Origin: an uncultured Collinsella sp.
GTDB taxonomy: Bacteria; Actinomycetota; Coriobacteriia; Coriobacteriales; Coriobacteriaceae
Assembly: GCA_958439775.1 (NCBI GenBank)
Contig: CAUBWQ010000053.1
Location: forward strand, 1 to 6,481
Direction of reading: 5' to 3'
DNA: 6,481 bases
Shown here: positions 1-3,831 of the stretch, piece after piece
Layout: the number at the start of each line of letters is the position of its first letter
How positions within the stretch are numbered: position 1 is the first letter of the stretch
Notes under the pieces: generated by a model
Told to the model about the DNA's origin: nothing
The model's input: only the letters and a program-made list of their open reading frames with translations
Database searches by the model: none
Made by a program: the position numbers and the translations under genes

Positions 1-220
1 CAAAGATAGACCCATCACGAGCAAACCGAGGCTGACAAGCAGCAGCCTTCTCCAGAAGCTCAGGCGTATCCAACACCATCACACGGGTTGGATGGTTATT
101 ACAAGCAGAAGGAGCAATACGCCCAGCCTCAACAATGGCATCCACCACCGACTGCTCAACAGGACGGTCTTCAAACGAACGACAAGAATACCGACCACGA
201 GCCAAATCCAAATAAGACAT
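1..220 (-). CDS. Nitroreductase-family FMN protein, N-terminal part (3' end outside window)
   Basis: The gene reads from ATG at 220-218 down to the left window edge, giving 73 open codons with no stop, so the C-terminal half or more is missing. The N-terminus carries the pattern of the nitroreductase superfamily: R-Y-S-x-R-S-F at residues 10-16, a P-V turn at 20-21, then A-G-R-I-A-P-S-A-x-N at 32-41. In this family the early arginines and the Ser-Arg contact the FMN phosphate, and the proteins are usually dimeric cytoplasmic NAD(P)H-dependent flavin oxidoreductases; the substrate cannot be read from this fragment. A good Shine-Dalgarno (GGAGGG, plus-strand 226-231) lies 5 nt before ATG, which fixes the start. 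The upstream 30 bp are AT-rich, but I cannot name a clear -35/-10 pair. Codon use is odd: by hand count only 29 of 73 third positions are G or C and 42 are T, against about 80% G/C in the first 71 codons of the BI-1 gene. Confidence 0.87.
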   Translation of the reverse strand, partial: MSYLDLARGRYSCRSFEDRPVEQSVVDAIVEAGRIAPSACNNHPTRVMVLDTPELLEKAAACQPRFARDGSIF

Positions 221-393
221 ACAAGCCCTCCAACAATTTAATAACGAAATAAAAGACAACCAAAGGGTACCCAGAGCAACATTCAGCCAAACGCTCAGCG
301 CTGCCCAAAGTCATGACTGATGCCAAAGACGCTTTCAACCAAAGCCACCATGCATTCCGCCTATTAGCCCAGGTTCCCAATGGTGATACGTAA
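221..393. other. Gene-free leader stretch upstream of the nitroreductase
   Basis: No convincing gene is present on either strand. On the minus strand this is the region just upstream of the nitroreductase start. Its last 30 bp before the Shine-Dalgarno are AT-rich and could hold a promoter. The hexamer CCAAAG (CTTTGG read on the minus strand) occurs at 260, 305, 323 and 339, with CCAAAC at 287, giving steps of 27, 18, 18 and 16 bp. It is not clear whether this is a binding-site array or chance in T-rich sequence. A 69-codon minus-strand reading frame starting from TTG at 380 runs through here but is tryptophan-rich and overlaps the real nitroreductase out of frame. Confidence 0.4.
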
Positions 394-477
394 GGCGAAG
401 GCCCGACACCTATTTACTTTCGAACGACTCTGCCACGCAGCCGGAGTGAGAAAGCAAATAGGTGCCGGGCCTTCGCC
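394..477 (-). other. Long hairpin (27-bp stem, 30-nt loop), unit 1
   Basis: Arms at 394-420 and 451-477 are complementary over 27 positions with no gaps. Read as minus-strand RNA all 27 positions pair, 25 as Watson-Crick pairs and two as G-U. Read as plus-strand RNA those two become A-C mismatches. The loop at 421-450 holds a smaller conserved dyad (ACTC...TGC / GCA...GAGT). The hairpin is downstream of the PiT-DUF47 genes on the strand those genes use, so it could end or protect their transcript. There is no U-tract after it, so it is not a standard intrinsic terminator. Confidence 0.75.
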
Positions 478-589
478 GGTGGGACGCGTACCACTAATTA
501 ACCGCTTTTGAACGACTCTGCTTGCAGCCGGAGTGAAAAAGGTATTAGTGGCCGGCCCTTCGCCGCCGGGACACGTACCCCCAATTAAC
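418..589 (-). repeat. Two tandem copies of a ~84-bp intergenic repeat
   Basis: Copy 1 is 418-502 and copy 2 is 507-589, in the same orientation. Shared blocks, in plus-strand order, are GAACGACTCTGC, then GCAGCCGGAGTGA, a variable stretch, then CCTTCGCCG, GGGACRCGTACC and AATTAAC. The variable stretch between the conserved blocks is the arm that pairs in each copy's own hairpin. The GGGACGCGTACC block is itself an imperfect palindrome (10 of 12 positions match its reverse complement). The conserved AATTAAC at the end of copy 2 runs into the end of the DUF47 gene and contains its stop codon. The array resembles REP-type intergenic repeats mobilised by RAYT transposases, but no transposase is in the window, so that link is only an inference. 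Confidence 0.8.
491..551 (-). other. Related hairpin, unit 2
   Basis: Arms CCACTAATTAACC (491-503) and GGTATTAGTGG (541-551) pair over 11 bp with a 2-nt bulge. They enclose the same conserved inner dyad as unit 1 (ACTCTGC...GCAGCCGGAGT). The arm sequence differs from that of unit 1 but still self-pairs. This unit lies 34 bp past the DUF47 stop on the minus strand. It lacks the extended GC-rich lower stem seen in unit 1. Confidence 0.6.
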
Positions 590-1208
590 TGTTCTTCATG
601 ACAATCGAATCCACAACATCGGCCACATTCTCACAGCAGTCAGCGCAGTACTCCAGGAAGGCGTACACGTCACGCCAGGCGATGACCTCGAGCGGGTCCT
701 TGCCGTTAACGTGCAGGTTGCGCATGGCGTTGATATAGAGCTCGTCGGCTTCGGACTCGATGGTGTTGATCTGGATGACGAGTTCGCGCAGGGTCTTGGA
801 CTTGCGGTAGTTGGGCAGCTCGACCATCAGGTCTTTCATGGCGCGGCAGGCGTCAGTCACCTTGTGAGCGATGACGATGGCGTCGGGATGGATGCTCTGG
901 ATGTTGGTGAAGTAGACGCGCTGCACGACGCCCTCGATGCGGTCGAGCACGGTGTCGAGTGAGCAGCTCATCAGATCCAGATCCTCGCGCTCGAGCGGGG
1001 TGATAAAGGCGGTGAGCAAGGCGTCCTCAAGCTCATGGTGCTTCTTGTCGGCCGCATGCTCGATCGCGTGCATCTTGTTGAGCATATCGTGAATCTTTGC
1101 GGGATCGAAGTTCTCGAAAATCTTGGTGAGCAGCTCGGCGGCCTGGACGGCAAGGTCGGCGCAGGCGACGTAGTTGTCGAAGTAGAACGAATCGGGTTTC
1201 TTTGCCAT
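585..1208 (-). CDS. DUF47 / PhoU-like accessory protein of PiT phosphate transporter
   Basis: This 207-residue protein matches the usual size of the DUF47 family (TIGR00153, PhoU_div). These are soluble, all-helical PhoU relatives that are typically encoded beside PiT permeases and thought to modulate phosphate uptake on the cytoplasmic side. The acidic metal-cluster motifs are present: IEHAAD at 49-54, PLEREDL at 71-77, LDTVLDRIEG at 84-93, IESEADELY at 150-158, and a C-terminal helix with W178, D180, E186, D190, E193, D197 and D200. There is no signal peptide or membrane segment. The ATG at 1208 is preceded by AAAGGA with 7-nt spacing. The gene follows the PiT gene on the same strand after a 67-nt gap that shows no terminator, so the two are probably co-transcribed. 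Its stop codon lies within the end of a downstream intergenic repeat. The direct biochemical role is not established for this family, so the function is inferred from pairing with PiT. Confidence 0.92.
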   Translation of the reverse strand: MAKKPDSFYFDNYVACADLAVQAAELLTKIFENFDPAKIHDMLNKMHAIEHAADKKHHELEDALLTAFITPLEREDLDLMSCSLDTVLDRIEGVVQRVYFTNIQSIHPDAIVIAHKVTDACRAMKDLMVELPNYRKSKTLRELVIQINTIESEADELYINAMRNLHVNGKDPLEVIAWRDVYAFLEYCADCCENVADVVDSIVMKNS

Positions 1209-1275
1209 GGGTGGGTCCTTTCGAGGCGAAGACGGGTGGGCGAGGTAATGCAGTCCGGATGGACGTTCGGTTTGA

Positions 1276-2325
1276 CTAGAGGAACATCATGAACAGCTTG
1301 GCCATGACAAAGCTGATGAGTCCGCAGGCGGGGAAGGTGAAGAACCAGGTGAACATCATGTCTTTGACGACGCCGAAGTTGATGGCTGAGAGGCGCTTGA
1401 CGGCACCGACGCCCATGATGGCGCAGGTCTTGATGTGTGTGGAGGACACGGGGATGCCGGTAAGGGTGGCAAGCAGCAGGTTTGCGGCGCCCGCCAGGTC
1501 GGCGGAGAAGCCCTGATACTTTTCGAGCTTGACCATGCTCTGGCCGACGGACTTGATGATGCGCTCGCCGCCCACGCTGGTGCCGATACCCATAGTGGCC
1601 GAGCACAGCAGCATAATCCAGATGGGGATGCCTGCATCGCCGACGCTCGTCTGGCCGCTGGCAAAGGCCACGCCTAAAAAGAGCACGCCGATGAACTTCT
1701 GTCCATCCTGCGCGCCGTGCATAAAGCTCATGGCCGCAGCGCTCGCGATCTGAGCGTATTTAAAGAAGACATTGGCACGTCGCCTGTTGGCGGCGGCGAA
1801 AAGAATCGAGACGAGCTTGCACAGGACCCAGCCCATGACAAAGCCCAGGCCGATGGAGAGCGCCAGACCGTAGATGACCTTCATCCACTCGTGGACGTTG
1901 ACGCTGCTCGCACCGCCGAGGGCGATGGCGGCACCGGTCAGGCCGGCGATAAGGCTGTGGCTTTGCGAGGTGGGGATGCCAAAACGCGACGCTGTGGCGC
2001 CGTAGACGACGATGGAGAACAGCGCCGCGCATAGGCAGGCGAGCGCCATGGTGCTGTTTCCGCCAAAGTCGACGATATGTGAGATGGTGTTGGCGACGCT
2101 CGCGTTAAAGTGCGTCATGATGAGCACGCCGAGGAAGTTGAATGCGGCGCTCATGAGAATGGCGGCGCGGGCGGGCATGCAACGCGTAGTGACGCAGGTC
2201 GCGATGGCGTTGGGCGCGTCGGTCCATCCATTGACGAAGATGGCGCCCAACGCGAGGATCACGGTGACGGCAAGGACTGGGTTCGACACAATTTGGCCGA
2301 GGAAGGTTGAGAACGTTACGTCCAT
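1276..2325 (-). CDS. pit: Inorganic phosphate transporter, PiT family
   Basis: This 349-residue, very hydrophobic protein belongs to the PHO4/PiT family (Pfam PF01384), which carries phosphate, often as a metal-phosphate complex, with H+ or Na+ across the cytoplasmic membrane. The inverted-repeat signatures of the family are present: GWTDAPNA at 33-40 in the first half and SFMHGAQDGQKFIG at 200-213 in the second, with the paired re-entrant motifs GIPTSQSHSL at 116-125 and IPVSSTHIKT at 291-300. About ten membrane segments are visible, with a basic cytoplasmic loop (NRRR, 180-183) between the halves. The ATG at 2325 has only a weak ribosome site (GAGAAAG). A tripeptide ORF with a near-perfect Shine-Dalgarno lies 30 nt upstream in the same frame. 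The DUF47 partner follows. I see no convincing PhoB/PhoP box. Assignment to the family is firm; whether the cation is H+ or Na+ cannot be told. Confidence 0.95.
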   Translation of the reverse strand: MDVTFSTFLGQIVSNPVLAVTVILALGAIFVNGWTDAPNAIATCVTTRCMPARAAILMSAAFNFLGVLIMTHFNASVANTISHIVDFGGNSTMALACLCAALFSIVVYGATASRFGIPTSQSHSLIAGLTGAAIALGGASSVNVHEWMKVIYGLALSIGLGFVMGWVLCKLVSILFAAANRRRANVFFKYAQIASAAAMSFMHGAQDGQKFIGVLFLGVAFASGQTSVGDAGIPIWIMLLCSATMGIGTSVGGERIIKSVGQSMVKLEKYQGFSADLAGAANLLLATLTGIPVSSTHIKTCAIMGVGAVKRLSAINFGVVKDMMFTWFFTFPACGLISFVMAKLFMMFL

Positions 2326-2355
2326 ATATGGGCTTTCTCGAAGTTTGCAGACACG

Positions 2356-2387
2356 TTACAAAAACATGATAAATCGTATCACCTCCT
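2356..2387 (-). promoter_or_regulatory. Tripeptide leader ORF with perfect Shine-Dalgarno ahead of PiT
   Basis: On the minus strand AGGAGGTGAT (plus 2387-2378) matches the full anti-Shine-Dalgarno. It is followed by ATG TTT TTG TAA (2367-2356), encoding Met-Phe-Leu. The TAA lies 30 nt before the PiT ATG and in the same reading frame. An in-frame GTG at 2382 overlaps the Shine-Dalgarno. The distance from GGAGG to the ATG (14 nt) is longer than ideal. It may be a leader peptide that hands ribosomes to PiT, a ribosome standby site, or a remnant of a longer N-terminus. Confidence 0.4.
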
Positions 2388-2538
2388 GCGGGTCTCTTTA
2401 CCGAGTTCTGATGGGAGAAGTGAACTTTTTGGCACTAAAATTGAATATTAGCCCTGTTGACCGCGGGTGTTCTTTTTGCTAACACGCCATACGGACACGT
2501 GCGATTACTACGACACTCCAAAACCACAGTCTGTTCGC
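2388..2538. other. Divergent intergenic region between PiT and the 112-residue gene
   Basis: This AT-richer stretch should contain the PiT promoter on the minus strand. TAATAT (minus strand, plus 2449-2444) is a -10-like hexamer without a convincing -35. On the plus strand TTGACC (2457-2462) lies 17 nt before TAACAC (2480-2485), a good -35 with a poor -10. A short dyad, GTGTT/AACAC, lies around 2467-2485. No gene or strong terminator is visible. Confidence 0.3.
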
Positions 2539-2568
2539 TTTACAACATGCAAACATGCGTTCGATAAT
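2539..2568 (+). promoter_or_regulatory. Predicted sigma-70-type promoter for the 112-residue gene
   Basis: TTTACA (2539-2544, 5 of 6 to TTGACA), an 18-nt spacer, then GATAAT (2563-2568, 5 of 6 to TATAAT). Transcription would begin about 7 nt past the -10, at or next to the A of ATG 2576. That predicts a leaderless or nearly leaderless mRNA. Confidence 0.5.
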
Positions 2569-2575
2569 AGGAGGC

Positions 2576-2914
2576 ATGGAATATCGACAGACAGACGGCA
2601 AAACTCGGCGCGTGCACAAGCAGTATGTGGACGTCGTGGCCCGCATCCTCGCGGGCGGACAAGTCGTGCCGGTTACCGCCTGCTGGGTCGACGGTCGCTG
2701 CTTTACGATTGACGAGATCGTCTCGTCCACTGGTTTTGGCCTGACGGTCCACGGCGTTCGTACGGCAACCTATAAGGTGCGTTTTGGCGGGCACGCGACC
2801 GAGTTGTATCTGGAGGACCAGGCGTGCGGACGGCCGGACGGCTCGCAGGCCCACGTGATGCGTTGGTGGGTCTGGGCGTTTGATCGTACGCTTGAGGGCG
2901 AGCGCCGTAGGTAA
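2576..2914 (+). CDS. Small conserved-looking protein of unknown function (112 aa)
   Basis: I cannot name this protein. It is a 112-residue soluble protein with no signal peptide or membrane segment and looks mostly beta-stranded. Visible pattern: a basic N-terminus (1-16), YVDVVARI at 17-24, a V-P-V turn, CWVDGRCFTIDEIV at 36-49, TYKVRFGG at 65-72, LYLE at 77-80 and RWWVW at 96-100, ending in a basic Arg-rich tail. The order W-x-DGR-x-F-x-I-D, Y-x-V, L-x-x-E, RWW-V recalls unnamed small proteins common in Clostridia and Coriobacteria, from memory only. Start choice: an in-frame ATG at 2555 would add seven residues but lies within the best promoter. ATG 2576 sits at the predicted transcription start, and GGAGG (2570-2574) is only 1 nt from it, too close to work as a Shine-Dalgarno. 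The gene is divergent from PiT and followed by a separate promoter-like site, so it is probably monocistronic. Confidence 0.7.
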   Translation: MEYRQTDGKTRRVHKQYVDVVARILAGGQVVPVTACWVDGRCFTIDEIVSSTGFGLTVHGVRTATYKVRFGGHATELYLEDQACGRPDGSQAHVMRWWVWAFDRTLEGERRR

Positions 2915-2932
2915 GGACGCACGGCGTTCGGG

Positions 2933-2938
2933 TACAAT
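2933..2938 (+). promoter_or_regulatory. Candidate -10 element (TACAAT) for the BI-1 gene
   Basis: TACAAT lies in the context CGGGTACAATGG, 19 nt after the stop of the 112-residue gene and 60 nt ahead of the BI-1 ATG. No matching -35 is visible at 16-18 nt. A similar GGGGTATCATGG occurs before the PARG-like gene. Confidence 0.4.
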
Positions 2939-2960
2939 GGCAGGAATCTTGTCATCTGCT

Positions 2961-2979
2961 GCGCCGTCTTTCACGGCGC
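2961..2979 (+). promoter_or_regulatory. Perfect 7-bp GC-rich hairpin in the BI-1 leader
   Basis: GCGCCGT (2961-2967), a CTTTC loop, then ACGGCGC (2973-2979) form a perfect stem. It ends 6 nt before the AAAGGA ribosome site at 2986-2991. Only TTT follows it, so it is a weak terminator candidate for the gene before and equally a candidate leader structure for BI-1. Confidence 0.5.
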
Positions 2980-2997
2980 TTTGTGAAAGGACGAAGT

Positions 2998-3693
2998 ATG
3001 AACGATATCCAGGGCTATCAGAACGGCCCCATCGAGACCGGTGCAGGCCGTGCCAAGGAGATGTCGCCGCGCGCGTACAACCTTGTCATGTCTGCCCTGA
3101 TCTTTTTGGGCTTTTGCGCCATGGGCGCCGGCGCCTACTTTACGAGCACCATGTCGTTTGCGCGCATGATGATGAGCGGCGCAGCCTTGCCGCTGGTCTT
3201 TGGCTCGTTTATTTTGACCATCGTCGGCATGGTCATGATGTCGGCCGCCGCCAGCAAGCAGTCCGTGGGCCTGTCCCTTGTGGGCTACGTAATCTTTGCG
3301 AGTACCTTTGGCCTGACCGCGTCGTTTGGCCTTGCCAACTACGACCTGCCCACCATCAACACCGCTTTTATCGCCACGGCCGCCATCACCTTTGTCTTTG
3401 GCGCGCTGGGCGTGACCTTCCCCAAGTTTTTCCAGCGCGTATATGGCATCGGTTTTGGCATTCTGCTCGCCACTGTTCTGGTTGAGATCGTGCTGATGTT
3501 CATGGGCGTCTCGCAGTCCATCACCGACCTGATCGTGATCGTGGTGTTCGCCGGCTTTATTGGCTACGACACCTATGTTGCCACGACGGTGCCGCCTACG
3601 CTGCCCAACGCCGTGCTTATGGCCTCTAACCTGTTCGTGGATATTATCAACGTGTTCCTGCGCATTCTGAACATCCTCGGCCGTCGCGACTAG
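2998..3693 (+). CDS. Bax inhibitor-1/YccA family membrane protein
   Basis: This 231-residue integral membrane protein has seven predicted hydrophobic segments, approximately at 27-48, 60-81, 87-110, 121-140, 147-169, 175-193 and 205-226, which fits the BI-1/YccA family (Pfam PF01027). Family landmarks near the C-terminus are FAGFIGYDTY (184-193), corresponding to the conserved G-x-x-x-Y/F-D-T stretch, and the N-A-V-L-M-A-S-N-L-F-V-D-I-I-N segment (204-218), ending in ILGRRD. Characterised relatives are proton-gated calcium leak channels (B. subtilis YetJ) or interact with the FtsH protease (E. coli YccA); which role applies here cannot be read from sequence. The start is ATG 2998, with AAAGGA 6 nt upstream; an in-frame GTG at 2983 lies upstream of that ribosome site and is unlikely. 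A strong terminator follows, so the gene is probably transcribed alone. Confidence 0.9.
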   Translation: MNDIQGYQNGPIETGAGRAKEMSPRAYNLVMSALIFLGFCAMGAGAYFTSTMSFARMMMSGAALPLVFGSFILTIVGMVMMSAAASKQSVGLSLVGYVIFASTFGLTASFGLANYDLPTINTAFIATAAITFVFGALGVTFPKFFQRVYGIGFGILLATVLVEIVLMFMGVSQSITDLIVIVVFAGFIGYDTYVATTVPPTLPNAVLMASNLFVDIINVFLRILNILGRRD

Positions 3694-3736
3694 TGGCGAA
3701 TTGCGGCGGTGCTTGCCGTGCGTGCAAATCGATGCG

Positions 3737-3765
3737 AAAGGCGGTCCTTCGGGGCCGTCTTTTTT
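3737..3765 (+). terminator. Intrinsic terminator after the BI-1 gene
   Basis: The 8-bp stem GGCGGTCC / GGGCCGTC (3740-3747, 3752-3759, two G-U pairs) closes on a TTCG tetraloop with a C-G closing pair. AAA precedes it and six T's (3760-3765) follow. It begins 44 nt after the BI-1 stop. Confidence 0.9.
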
Positions 3766-3778
3766 GTACGCGGCGGGG

Positions 3779-3784
3779 TATCAT
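3779..3784 (+). promoter_or_regulatory. Candidate -10 element (TATCAT) for the PARG-like gene
   Basis: TATCAT in the context GGGGTATCATGG lies between the BI-1 terminator and the PARG-like ATG, as a promoter should. No clear -35 is present at the usual distance. It would give a leader of about 40 nt. Confidence 0.35.
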
Positions 3785-3831
3785 GGATGGGAAAAGCCGA
3801 TAGCGGCAGAGACCGAGAAAGGTGACCACTT

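Noticed and set aside
171..380. 69-codon minus-strand frame starting at TTG
   Set aside because: Tryptophan-rich, no ribosome site, and it overlaps the nitroreductase N-terminus in another frame.
418..589. CRISPR array
   Set aside because: Only two ~84-bp copies, directly adjacent, with internal hairpins and no spacer-repeat periodicity or cas genes.
971..1606. 211-codon minus-strand frame overlapping DUF47 and PiT
   Set aside because: It is an Arg/His/Pro/Ser-rich out-of-frame shadow of two well-supported genes.
2420..2425. GTGAAC (GTTCAC on the minus strand) as a Pho box upstream of PiT
   Set aside because: Actinobacterial Pho boxes are tandem 11-bp repeats beginning GTTCA. Only one copy is present and neighbouring 11-mers do not match.
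2012..2482. 156-codon plus-strand frame antisense to PiT
   Set aside because: Mostly inside PiT on the opposite strand, with no domain pattern and no plausible promoter or ribosome site.
2457..2485. TTGACC-N17-TAACAC as the main promoter of the 112-residue gene
   Set aside because: The -10 matches only 3 of 6 positions. TTTACA-N18-GATAAT is stronger and better placed, though the upstream site cannot be excluded.
2983..2997. GTG 2983 as the BI-1 start
   Set aside because: It lies upstream of AAAGGA (2986-2991), which is ideally spaced for ATG 2998.
2880..3485. 201-codon plus-strand frame overlapping BI-1
   Set aside because: Out-of-frame shadow of the BI-1 gene, rich in Arg/His/Cys/Pro.
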